From the NCBI GenBank assembly GCA_030598025.1, contig JAUVQS010000041.1:1-10552 (forward strand): a DNA stretch of 10,552 nt, given 5' to 3'. Below are positions 1 through 6,339 of the stretch, one piece after another (the first letter of the stretch is position 1; each line of letters opens with the position of its first letter). This stretch comes from Acidimicrobiia bacterium. GTDB taxonomy: Bacteria > Actinomycetota > Acidimicrobiia > Spongiisociales > JAHEDJ01. The position numbers and the translations under genes are program-made. Below the pieces are notes generated by a model that saw nothing but the letters and a program-made list of their open reading frames with translations, was not told where the DNA came from and made no database searches.

Positions 1-1
1 G

Positions 2-1753
2 CGGCTGTCGCCTTACAAGGACCTCTCGGCGGCGTTGCGCTACCCGGGGGCGGAGATCGTCGCAGCCACCTGGGATCAGGGCACCCGGGTCGACCTGGTT
101 GTGAGTGAGGGGATTCGCTCACTGCCCGGACTCAGCTTCACCTTCGGGGGAATCCCGCCCCGCCAGGACGGAGTCACGTTTGACGGTGATGATCTGAGCC
201 CCGTCCCCCGCTACGCCCAGGACGCAGCCGGATTCGCACCGCATGTTTTGTCCTCGCTGGCGTTCCGGCTGCGTCCCGGAGCCGACGCCCTGGTCCTCGA
301 GCCGCGTGGGGGGCTTGACGTTGTGATTGCGTTGGGGAATGGGGCCGCTTCGGTTCTCGCCGTCGAGCCTCACGGAAGTGCCATCGAGATAATCCGATCG
401 ACCGGGGCTTCTGTGTACGACGATCCCCGTGTCACTGTGACGTCCGGCGACCCCAGAACGTTCGTCGAACGCACCGGGGAGCGGTTCGACGTCATCGATC
501 TAGCGCTGACCTCCCCTTATCGGCCCGTGACCTCGGGTGCCTACAGTCTGGCCGAGGATTACCACCTGACCGTCGAGGCGTTCGAGCAGTACCTCGACCG
601 GTTGGCTCCGGGTGGCATCTTCACGGCGACTCGCTGGCTGCAGACCCCGCCGAGTGAAGAGATTCGGCTCCTGGTCCTGGCCATCGAGGCGCTCGGTAAT
701 CGCGGAATCGATGCCTCTGAGGCGGTGATCATGCTCCGCAGCTATGCCAATGCGGTGTTGCTCGTGTCCCCGGACGGGTTCTCGTCATCCGACCTCGGAC
801 ACGTCGAAGAGTTCGCCAGGACGGAGAGGTTCGATTTCGTGGCAGCTCCTGCTCTCGATCCGGCGGCGACGAATCGATTCAACGTCCTCCCCGATGAACA
901 GTATTCACAGCTGGCGGCGGTGTTGCTCGAGGCGGCGGACCCTGAGTCGGCTGTCGTCTCGCATGACTTCCAGATCGCGGCCCCCACCGACGATCAACCG
1001 TTCTTCGGTCACTTCTTCAAATGGTCGCAAGCATCGACCGTGCTCGACACGCTGGGGCGCACATGGCAACCGTTCGGCGGTGCCGGATACTTCGTGTTGA
1101 TTGCCCTGCTGGTGATCTCAACGGTGGCCGCACTGGTCCTCATCGCCGCGCCGCTTCTCATCCGACGGAAGAGGCCGGTGGGCGTTCCGGTATCACTGCG
1201 CTGGTGGACGGTCGGCTACTTCGGGCTGCTCGGCGTTGGGTTCATGTTCGTGGAGATACCGCTCATTCAGCAGTACATCTTGCTCGTTGGGCGCCCGGCG
1301 GTCGCATTCACGGTGGTGTTGTCGGCCATCCTGGTGGGATCGGGCGTCGGGAGCGCCTGGTCACCCAGAATCCCGTGGCGCGCCGCCGGGGCGGCCCTCA
1401 CCGTTGGGGCTCTGGCCTTTCCGTTCCTCGTCCGCTGGATCACACCGCCGGCTCTCCCGGCGCCGACGGCAGTGCGTATCACGGTGGCTGCCGTGATGAT
1501 CTTCCCGCTGGGCTTCCTGATGGGAGTCATGTTTCCTCGGGGCCTGGCTCGCGTCGAGGAGACGGACCCCGATCTCGTCCCGTGGGCCTGGGCCATCAAC
1601 GGTACGGTCTCGGTGATCAGCGCAGTGGCAGCAGCCATTTTGGCGCTGAGCTTCGGGTTCGCGGTCGTGATCCGGATCGGGGCGATGGCCTACGGAGTCG
1701 CCGCCTTCTTTGCGCGCTCAAATGGGGCTCCGGTCATTCTTCGGCGCGGGTGA
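2..1753 (+). CDS. Spermidine-synthase-like / SAM-methyltransferase-fold membrane protein (5' partial)
   Basis: The reading frame is open to the left edge, so the N-terminus is missing; the TTG at 35 is only the first possible start inside the window. Counting from that TTG, residues 1-60 resemble the N-terminal part of spermidine-synthase-like proteins. Residues 85-112 form a Rossmann SAM-site-like strand-loop (LEPRGGLDVVIAL, then AVEP), and 151-160 (FDVIDLALTS) is the following strand. TDDQPFFGHFFKW at 318-330 is a typical linker motif of fused spermidine-synthase/membrane proteins. The C-terminal third has about six hydrophobic helices (near 352-375, 390-417, 421-441, 449-469, 479-503, 519-558), with FVEIPLIQQYILLVG and VPWAWAINGTVSVISA as hallmark stretches. 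The glycine-rich site is not the classical GGGDG of true aminopropyltransferases, so polyamine synthesis is unproven; substrate unknown. Its stop lies inside the convergent gene at 1734-2534. Confidence 0.82.
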   Translation, partial: RLSPYKDLSAALRYPGAEIVAATWDQGTRVDLVVSEGIRSLPGLSFTFGGIPPRQDGVTFDGDDLSPVPRYAQDAAGFAPHVLSSLAFRLRPGADALVLEPRGGLDVVIALGNGAASVLAVEPHGSAIEIIRSTGASVYDDPRVTVTSGDPRTFVERTGERFDVIDLALTSPYRPVTSGAYSLAEDYHLTVEAFEQYLDRLAPGGIFTATRWLQTPPSEEIRLLVLAIEALGNRGIDASEAVIMLRSYANAVLLVSPDGFSSSDLGHVEEFARTERFDFVAAPALDPAATNRFNVLPDEQYSQLAAVLLEAADPESAVVSHDFQIAAPTDDQPFFGHFFKWSQASTVLDTLGRTWQPFGGAGYFVLIALLVISTVAALVLIAAPLLIRRKRPVGVPVSLRWWTVGYFGLLGVGFMFVEIPLIQQYILLVGRPAVAFTVVLSAILVGSGVGSAWSPRIPWRAAGAALTVGALAFPFLVRWITPPALPAPTAVRITVAAVMIFPLGFLMGVMFPRGLARVEETDPDLVPWAWAINGTVSVISAVAAAILALSFGFAVVIRIGAMAYGVAAFFARSNGAPVILRRG

Positions 1754-2534
1754 ACGGCACGAATGCGACCGCCCCGAGGCTCTCAGCGAGCACGGCCCCA
1801 TCGTCGGCTACGGAGAACCTCCATAGGGTCTGCACGGCCCCGATCGGACCCACCGGGATGACCATCACCCCTCCGGGAGCGAGCTGTCCTAAGAGCGGCT
1901 GCGGCAGATGGTCCGGGGCGGCCGTGACAATGATCCCGTCGAAGGGCGCTTCCTCCAACCAGCCGAAGTATCCGTCCGAAGTGCCGGCTTTGACGGCGTA
2001 GCCCAATGCGCGCAACGTTGCCTCAGCCCTGGCGGCAAGCTCCGGGATGATCTCGATCGTGTACACCTCGAGGCCCATCTCAGCCAGGACGGCTGCCTGG
2101 TATCCCGAACCCGTCCCGATCTCCAGAACTCTGTCTCCCGGTGCGACGTCCAGGGCCTCGGTCATGAGCGCCACGATGTAAGGCTGCGAGATCGTCTGCC
2201 CGTATCCGATCGGGAGCGGGTGATCGCGGTAGGCCGAACCTTGCCAGTCATCTTGCACAAAGCGATGCCGCGGCACGGCCGCCATCGCTGCCAGCACGCT
2301 GGAACTCTCGATTCCGCGGGCCTCGATCTGATCCTCGACCATCGACATTCGTTCCTCCGTGCGATCATCGGCGAGAGGGGGATTCGTCCCGGTCGACGGC
2401 GTAGAGCCGGCGGTGCTAGACGCCGTCGTCGATACCGCAGGAGTCTTTTCGACCTGGGTGATCGGCGGCGACAGCAGCTCGCTCGTGCAAGATACCGACA
2501 CCAAGACAAGGGCAACACAAAGCCAACGTTGCAC
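1734..2534 (-). CDS. pcm: Protein-L-isoaspartate O-methyltransferase, predicted exported lipoprotein
   Basis: This enzyme class methylates isoaspartyl residues in damaged proteins with SAM, starting their repair. Family signatures are clear: PRHRFV (residues 88-93), GYGQTISQP (about 110-118), the SAM-site glycine loop VLEIGTGSGYQA (136-147), the acidic strand YTIEI, and APGGVMVIPVG near 219-229. The N-terminus is unusual: a hydrophobic stretch ends in VSVSC (Cys16), followed by about 40 Ser/Thr/Pro-rich residues before the catalytic domain. This fits a lipoprotein signal and linker, although position -3 is Ser rather than Leu. I chose the GTG at 2534 because it gives a compact signal peptide (MQRWLCVALVLVSVSC) and sits 6 nt after a TACGCT box, as in leaderless genes. 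A GTG at 2573 would add 13 residues and has no good ribosome binding site. The stop overlaps the convergent upstream gene by 20 bp. The methyltransferase family is secure; the export is inferred. Confidence 0.88.
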   Translation of the reverse strand: MQRWLCVALVLVSVSCTSELLSPPITQVEKTPAVSTTASSTAGSTPSTGTNPPLADDRTEERMSMVEDQIEARGIESSSVLAAMAAVPRHRFVQDDWQGSAYRDHPLPIGYGQTISQPYIVALMTEALDVAPGDRVLEIGTGSGYQAAVLAEMGLEVYTIEIIPELAARAEATLRALGYAVKAGTSDGYFGWLEEAPFDGIIVTAAPDHLPQPLLGQLAPGGVMVIPVGPIGAVQTLWRFSVADDGAVLAESLGAVAFVPFTRAEE

Positions 2535-2540
2535 ATCTCC

Positions 2541-2546
2541 AGCGTA
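2541..2546 (-). promoter_or_regulatory. Candidate -10 box of a leaderless promoter (TACGCT)
   Basis: On the minus strand TACGCT fits the TANNNT pattern and is followed by 6 nt (GGAGAT) and then the GTG start at 2534. This is the spacing expected when transcription starts at the start codon, a common arrangement in actinobacteria. No convincing -35 hexamer is visible. The GGAG between box and start is too close to the GTG for normal ribosome binding. Confidence 0.4.
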
Positions 2547-2594
2547 TCGCTCGGCCGGCGCTCCCGTAACCACCCAGATCGCGGTTGTGCCGTC

Positions 2595-2643
2595 GGCCGG
2601 GTCGGGCGAAACAACGCCCGCTGTGCGGGGTACCCGCCCGGCC
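2595..2643. repeat. 49-nt imperfect palindrome in a divergent intergenic region
   Basis: Outer arms GGCCGGG (2595-2601) and CCCGGCC (2637-2643) pair, and CGGG (2603-2606) with CCCG (2633-2636) continues the stem past one bulged T. Two smaller hairpins compete with it: CGGGCG-AAACAA-CGCCCG (2603-2620) and GCGGG-GTA-CCCGC (2625-2637). It lies between the divergent isoaspartyl methyltransferase and DUF1918-like genes. It could be an operator, a structured leader of the plus-strand gene, or simply GC-rich chance. Confidence 0.4.
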
Positions 2644-2689
2644 GGAGGTGTAGGTTTCGCAGTACGACGCTCAGGAGGAGGAGGAGGAG

Positions 2690-2866
2690 TTGATACGCAA
2701 AGGTACGCGGGTCAAGGAACTCACCAAGAAGATCGGGCGGGCGCCGAGGACCGGCAAGGTGATTAGCTTCCATCACGACTCGGTAGAGGTGCAATGGGAC
2801 GATGGGCACCGGTCGTCGCTCTCGGGCGCGCTGCTCGTTCCGCTGGAGAAGTCCAGGAGCAGTTGA
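2690..2866 (+). CDS. DUF1918-like small protein (58 aa)
   Basis: Read from the TTG at 2690, the 58-residue protein has the pattern of DUF1918-type small beta-barrel proteins: KGTRVKELTKKIGRAPRTG, then GKVISFHHDSVEVQWDDGH, and a closing GALLVPLEK. The -VEVQWDDGH- strand is the best hallmark. The family's function is not established; the fold suggests a small SH3-like barrel. The start is preceded by repeated GGA triplets (2674-2689), giving several overlapping Shine-Dalgarno cores; the one at 2677-2681 is 8 nt from the TTG. No ATG, GTG or other TTG lies upstream in frame before the TAG at 2651. The same frame stays coding-like for about 60 nt after the TGA (see 2926-3129). The protein is real with fair confidence; the family name is from memory of the pattern. 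Confidence 0.7.
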   Translation: MIRKGTRVKELTKKIGRAPRTGKVISFHHDSVEVQWDDGHRSSLSGALLVPLEKSRSS

Positions 2867-2925
2867 GCGCGGTGGCCGCCGGGCACGATCGAGGATCCGG
2901 AGCTGATCGCCGAGGACCTCGTGAA

Positions 2926-3129
2926 GTGCGGATCGTCGACGATTTCAACGGTGCTGCCAAGCTGACCATCGAGCTGCATGAGACACCGGTTGGAAGCAAG
3001 ACATACGGTGACTTCGTCGGCGGGCGCTCCATCTCAGGCATGAAGACGTCCCCCTTCGTCGCGCGCGACAATGATCACCGAGGAGCACCTTGGATTCTCG
3101 ATCACTCCCTGTGCGGTCATGAAGCCTGA
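2926..3129 (+). CDS. Possible small protein or gene remnant of unknown function (67 aa)
   Basis: I do not recognise this sequence. From the GTG at 2926, preceded by GAGGA at 2912-2916 (9-nt spacing), the frame reads MRIVDDFNGAAKLTIELHET and continues through SKTYGDFVGGRSISGMKTSP. Codons are strongly G/C-ending up to about 3060, as in its neighbours, then the bias weakens. Upstream, 2867-2925 has coding-like codon use in the frame of the preceding DUF1918-like gene (product PPGTIEDPELIAEDLVK). A single lost base near 2925 would join the two parts into one reading. This could therefore be a decayed or frameshifted gene, or a short gene whose stop overlaps the next start by 11 nt (translational coupling). 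No domain is visible. Confidence 0.3.
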   Translation: MRIVDDFNGAAKLTIELHETPVGSKTYGDFVGGRSISGMKTSPFVARDNDHRGAPWILDHSLCGHEA

Positions 3130-4657
3130 CTACTCGGCAACCGAGCGCTACGACTTCGCCATCGTCGGCATGGGCATCGGCGGGCTTACTCTCGGCGCGC
3201 TCCTGGCCAACGCGGGCAAGCGCGTGATCATCTTCGAACAGCACTACCTGCCCGGCGGCTACGGTCACACGTTCGTCCAGGGGAGGTTCGCCTTCTGCGC
3301 GGAACTGCACTATGTGTGGGGCTGCGGTCCAGGAGAGCGGGTCTACAAGATGCTCGAGAAGCTTGGACTCGAAACGGACGTCACGTTCCGCCGACTCGAC
3401 CCCGACGGTTTCGATCGCATCATTGGTCCGGGAGTCGACTACACGATCGGCAGCGGTTTCGACCGCGAACTTGAACGGCTCGGCCAGATGTTCCCGGGTC
3501 ATAAGCCGGGGCTACGCGAGTACTACGAGATCATCGACACGATCCACCGCCAGATGTACGACTTGCCGATCGGCTTCTCGTGGCGCACGATCCTTGCACA
3601 TCCGAAGCGTTTCTCGTACGTTCTCCGCTATGCGACCTGGACGCTCGAAAGACTGTTCGACAAGCTGGATTTCCCATCAGAGCTTCGCCTGATTTTGGCC
3701 GGTCAGAGCGCGATCTTCTTCATGCCGCCGCGCGATCTCTCGTTGCTGATCCAAGCCGGCGGTGTTGGCAGCTACAACCGAGGCGCCTATCACCCGGCAC
3801 AAAGCTTCAAGCACGTGATGGGATCTCTACTCGGCAAGATCAAGGAACAGCCCGAGTGCCGGGCGATGCTCTCGACCGAGATCACCGGGATCGACGTTGA
3901 AGGCGGCATGGCTCGATCCGTCACAACGGCGCGAGGGGAGAGGTTCAGCGCCGATACGTTTCTGTTGGGCTTGGACGCGCAGTTGAGTCTGGACCTGATC
4001 GGTCGCGAACACTTCCCAAAGGCCTTCCTTCGGAAACTCGATTACGACTACGGGCCGAGCGTGGTGAGCGTCTACCTCGGACTAAAAGACATCGACTTGT
4101 GGGACTACGGCTTGGGCGAACAGAACATCTTCTGGCATCCCAAGGCCGACCTGAACGAGGTGTACGACGATCAATTGGGAGACACCATTCCGGAGCGTCC
4201 CTATTTCTTCTGCAACTCCCCGACGCTCCGACCGCACGACTCGGTTCTCGCGCCGGAAGGCCGCAGCCAACTCGTCATGGTCGCGCCGTGCACATACGAA
4301 AACTTCGCCAAGTTGCGATCGGGGAGCGAGGACGCCTACCAGACCGCCAAGCAACGATTCGCCGACCGGATCATCGCCGTCGTCGAATCCGAGTTAGTGC
4401 CGAACCTGTCGGACCACATCGTCGTAAAAGCCGTCGGGAGCCCCCTCACCAATGACTTCTACGTCCGCGCCCCGAAGGGCAACTGCTACAGCACGCCTTT
4501 GGATCCCCAGCACGTCAACCTGGGACGGCTCAACTACAAGAGTCCGTTCCCGAACCTTCATTATGTTGGGGCCAGCAGCAGCCTGCCCGGCTTCGCGACG
4601 GTCATCCACTTCGCCTGCATGCTCTACGAGAAACTCACCGGCGACCGGGTGTACTAG
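3119..4657 (+). CDS. FAD-dependent oxidoreductase, phytoene desaturase / retinol saturase-like (CrtI family)
   Basis: The 512-aa protein opens with a classical Rossmann FAD site: YDFAIVGMGIGGLTLGALLA (residues 11-30), ending in the ribose-binding acid of RVIIFE. This is followed by LPGGYGHTF, the conserved loop of CrtI/retinol-saturase-like enzymes. The C-terminus holds a second FAD contact, NLHYVGASSSLPGFATVIHF (479-498), the usual family end block. Length fits the family (about 490-550 aa). These enzymes desaturate or saturate polyene and isoprenoid substrates; the substrate here cannot be read from sequence, and no other carotenoid gene is present in the window. I chose the ATG at 3119 because the FAD motif follows at the usual distance. 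The ATG at 3071 would add 16 unremarkable residues. Neither has a clear ribosome binding site. The convergent neighbour ends 91 nt downstream. Confidence 0.85.
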   Translation: MKPDYSATERYDFAIVGMGIGGLTLGALLANAGKRVIIFEQHYLPGGYGHTFVQGRFAFCAELHYVWGCGPGERVYKMLEKLGLETDVTFRRLDPDGFDRIIGPGVDYTIGSGFDRELERLGQMFPGHKPGLREYYEIIDTIHRQMYDLPIGFSWRTILAHPKRFSYVLRYATWTLERLFDKLDFPSELRLILAGQSAIFFMPPRDLSLLIQAGGVGSYNRGAYHPAQSFKHVMGSLLGKIKEQPECRAMLSTEITGIDVEGGMARSVTTARGERFSADTFLLGLDAQLSLDLIGREHFPKAFLRKLDYDYGPSVVSVYLGLKDIDLWDYGLGEQNIFWHPKADLNEVYDDQLGDTIPERPYFFCNSPTLRPHDSVLAPEGRSQLVMVAPCTYENFAKLRSGSEDAYQTAKQRFADRIIAVVESELVPNLSDHIVVKAVGSPLTNDFYVRAPKGNCYSTPLDPQHVNLGRLNYKSPFPNLHYVGASSSLPGFATVIHFACMLYEKLTGDRVY

Positions 4658-4748
4658 CCGCGCTCAGCCGAGGGGGTCGCCGCAACATCCGGTAGGACGG
4701 AGCAGGCCAACTCACCTCACTCTGATGGCCATCACCGATCGGGCCAAC

Positions 4749-5492
4749 CTACTTCAATGGTGCGCCGCTCCGTCCGAACCCGTCTTCGAAGAGTGATGCA
4801 CCCTCCAAGGCAACGTCGAGGACGCCGAGACCGTGTCGACGTTCGATCATCAGGCCTTCCGCCATTGGGCGTCCGAGCCCGTCGAGGAGGGCGAGTCGAT
4901 CTGAACGGACGGTGGCCTGCGGAAACACCGCAATGTTCGCAGCGAGTTCGAGGGCAGCGTCGAGGGCTGATCCGGTCGGAGCGAGGCGGTCGGCGAGGCC
5001 GATACGGTGCGCCTCTTCGGCATCGACCGGCCTGCCGGTCATGATCATGTCCAGCGCCCGTGAGACGCCGATGATTCTCGGCAGTCGCTGTGTGCCCCCG
5101 TCGACGAGAGGCACTCCGAACCGTCTCTCGAAGCACCCGAACACTGCCCCCTCGCCGGCAACTCGAAGGTCGCACCAGAGAGCCAACTCGAGGCCACCTG
5201 CCACGCAGTACCCCTCCACCGCGGCGATGGTCGGTTTTGAAACGATCATTCGTGTGAACCCGAGAAACCCGTCCCGCCGATCGACAAGATCGAAGTCCTT
5301 GAGATCGGCGCCGGCCGAGAAGACTCCATTCGCCCCGGTGAGTACCCCAACGGCCGCCTTGTCGTCGGAATCGAAGCGTTGCCAAGCCCTTTGCAGTAGA
5401 TCGGCGGTTTCGAGATTCACAGCGTTCCGCCGCTCCGGCCGGTCGATCGTGATCAATGCTGTGCCCGCCCGAAGTTCATAGTGAACCGACAT
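4749..5492 (-). CDS. Enoyl-CoA hydratase/isomerase family protein (crotonase fold)
   Basis: A 247-aa crotonase, close to the usual 250-260 aa. Numbered from the ATG at 5492, the oxyanion-hole segments are VFSAGADLKDF (about 57-67) and VAGGLELAL (97-105). Glu102 (GGLEL) and Glu122 (GCFER) sit exactly 20 residues apart and correspond to Glu144 and Glu164 of rat mitochondrial enoyl-CoA hydratase, so true hydratase chemistry is possible. GGTQRLPRIIG follows, as is typical. Substrate chain length cannot be inferred. The start is well set: AGGAGG at 5498-5503 (minus strand) with a 5-nt spacer to the ATG. An in-frame GTG at 5498 lies inside that ribosome binding site and is unlikely. It is a monocistronic gene, convergent with the FAD oxidoreductase and divergent from the DUF4870 gene. 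It may feed acyl-CoA metabolism together with the Ccr gene at 7739, but this is only thematic. Confidence 0.92.
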   Translation of the reverse strand: MSVHYELRAGTALITIDRPERRNAVNLETADLLQRAWQRFDSDDKAAVGVLTGANGVFSAGADLKDFDLVDRRDGFLGFTRMIVSKPTIAAVEGYCVAGGLELALWCDLRVAGEGAVFGCFERRFGVPLVDGGTQRLPRIIGVSRALDMIMTGRPVDAEEAHRIGLADRLAPTGSALDAALELAANIAVFPQATVRSDRLALLDGLGRPMAEGLMIERRHGLGVLDVALEGASLFEDGFGRSGAPLK

Positions 5493-5567
5493 TGACACCT
5501 CCTCATGACTGATCCTGGCACGCCGGGCCGGTGGACGGCACGTCGGCGGCCCTGGGAGCCCGATAGG

Positions 5568-5585
5568 CCCCTTCGGGGAATCCCC
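5568..5585. other. Alternating C4/G4/C4 hairpin motif
   Basis: CCCC-TTC-GGGG-AAT-CCCC: the central GGGG can pair with either flanking CCCC, giving two mutually exclusive short hairpins. It lies in the divergent region between the crotonase and DUF4870 genes. The stems are only 4 bp, so a regulatory role is speculative. Confidence 0.2.
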
Positions 5586-5591
5586 TAGATG

Positions 5592-5609
5592 GATCAGGGT
5601 TGATCAGGG
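5592..5609. promoter_or_regulatory. Direct repeat GATCAGGG x2, 10-bp period (operator-like)
   Basis: Two exact copies of GATCAGGG (5592-5599 and 5602-5609) are separated by TT, so the repeat unit is 10 bp, about one helical turn. It sits in the divergent control region of the crotonase gene (100 nt upstream of its start) and the DUF4870 gene (89 nt upstream of its start). This is a plausible regulator site, but no regulator gene is in the window. Confidence 0.3.
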
Positions 5610-5697
5610 ATATTCGAGGGTCGTACCCAATAGACCCGACAACCCCGATGCTGCATGGTGGAGGAAGACAGACGATGCGATGACAAGGAGACCCTCG

Positions 5698-6075
5698 ATG
5701 ACCACCCAAACCACCCAAGAAACAATCCCCGCCGCGTACGGGGTTTCGTCCGACTCCCGCAACCTCGCCCTGCTGAGTCACCTCTCGGCCTTCATTACCT
5801 TTCTCGGCATTCCCTCCGTGGTCGGCCCGCTGGTGATGTGGCTACTCAATCGGGACGACCCCTACGTCGAGGCTCAGGCGAAGGAAGCGCTCAACTTCAA
5901 CATCTCGTTCACGCTGTACGGCATTGTTGCCGCGATTTCGATCATCCTTCTGGTGGGCCTCCTGGCGCTGCCGGCTGTGCTGGTCACGTGGTTCGTGCTG
6001 GTGATCGTTGCCTCGGTGAAAGCCGCCAACGGGGAGAGTTACCGTTATCCGCTCACCATCCGGTTCGTTGCTTGA
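5698..6075 (+). CDS. DUF4870 family membrane protein
   Basis: A 125-aa protein of the small DUF4870 (Tic20-like) membrane family. After a short hydrophilic N-terminus comes SRNLALLSHLSAFITFLGIP (residues 20-39), the usual first signature. VVGPLVMWLLNRDDPYVEAQ (41-60) and AKEALNFNISFTLYG (61-75) follow; the D/E-x-QAKEALNFN block is the family hallmark. Two further hydrophobic spans run from about 73 to 108, and the protein closes with YRYPLTIRFV. The function of the family is not established. The ATG at 5698 is supported by AAGGAG at 5684-5689; an in-frame ATG at 5680 has no such support. It is a single-gene unit, followed 25 nt later by a strong hairpin. Confidence 0.9.
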   Translation: MTTQTTQETIPAAYGVSSDSRNLALLSHLSAFITFLGIPSVVGPLVMWLLNRDDPYVEAQAKEALNFNISFTLYGIVAAISIILLVGLLALPAVLVTWFVLVIVASVKAANGESYRYPLTIRFVA

Positions 6076-6100
6076 TCCAAGCTGAATCGGCTTCCCGCCT

Positions 6101-6128
6101 GAGGGGCCCCGGAACTCCGGCGCCCCTC
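6101..6128 (+). terminator. GC-rich hairpin downstream of the DUF4870 gene
   Basis: GAGGGGC (6101-6107) pairs with GCCCCTC (6122-6128); after one C-C mismatch, CCGG (6109-6112) pairs with CCGG (6117-6120), leaving a four-base loop. There is no U-run after it, as is common for high-GC actinobacterial terminators. Its position just after the stop supports the call. Confidence 0.55.
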
Positions 6129-6199
6129 GAACCTTCAAGGCACAGGGCTATGGACTCCTTGGCCGATCCTCTCGGGGTCCAGGGCGGAAACGAGATCCA

Positions 6200-6217
6200 C
6201 CGGGCCCTTGGGCCTGG
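6200..6217. terminator. Hairpin between convergent genes
   Basis: CCGGGCCC-TT-GGGCCTGG forms an eight-pair stem with one G-T wobble; in practice the innermost pairs must open to form a loop. It lies about 120 nt beyond the stop of the minus-strand CYTH gene and could terminate that operon or act in both directions. No U-run is seen. Confidence 0.3.
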
Positions 6218-6339
6218 GGCGACCTACGCAACGTGGGCCGCTTTCCAGAGGCTCAGGCGATGCACCCGACACGAAACAACTCCCTGCCTTTTCCGGATCC
6301 CTCTAGCTTCTACGGTGCATACTTCGAGGAGTGGATTGC

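Noticed and set aside
1021..2001. Long plus-strand open frame across the end of gene 1 and into the methyltransferase gene
   Set aside because: It overlaps two well-supported genes in other frames and its translation is Arg/Gly/Ser-rich without any recognisable domain: a shadow of GC-rich coding DNA.
2945..3502. Minus-strand open frame of 185 codons opposite the FAD oxidoreductase
   Set aside because: It mirrors the codons of the oxidoreductase gene, has no domain pattern, and no supported start.
4656..4672. Similarity between the sequence after the FAD gene (GCGCTCAGCCGAG) and that after the Ccr gene (GCGGCTCAGCCGAC)
   Set aside because: The shared core is short, differs in spacing, and only the copy at 9010 forms a clean hairpin; not enough for a repeat family.
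4724..4733. Palindrome GATGGCCATC between the convergent FAD and crotonase genes
   Set aside because: A 10-bp perfect palindrome is expected by chance at this scale, and convergent gene ends are not a usual operator site.
5503..5781. Minus-strand 92-aa frame upstream of the crotonase gene
   Set aside because: Composition is not coding-like, it overlaps the DUF4870 start, and the region reads better as a divergent control region.
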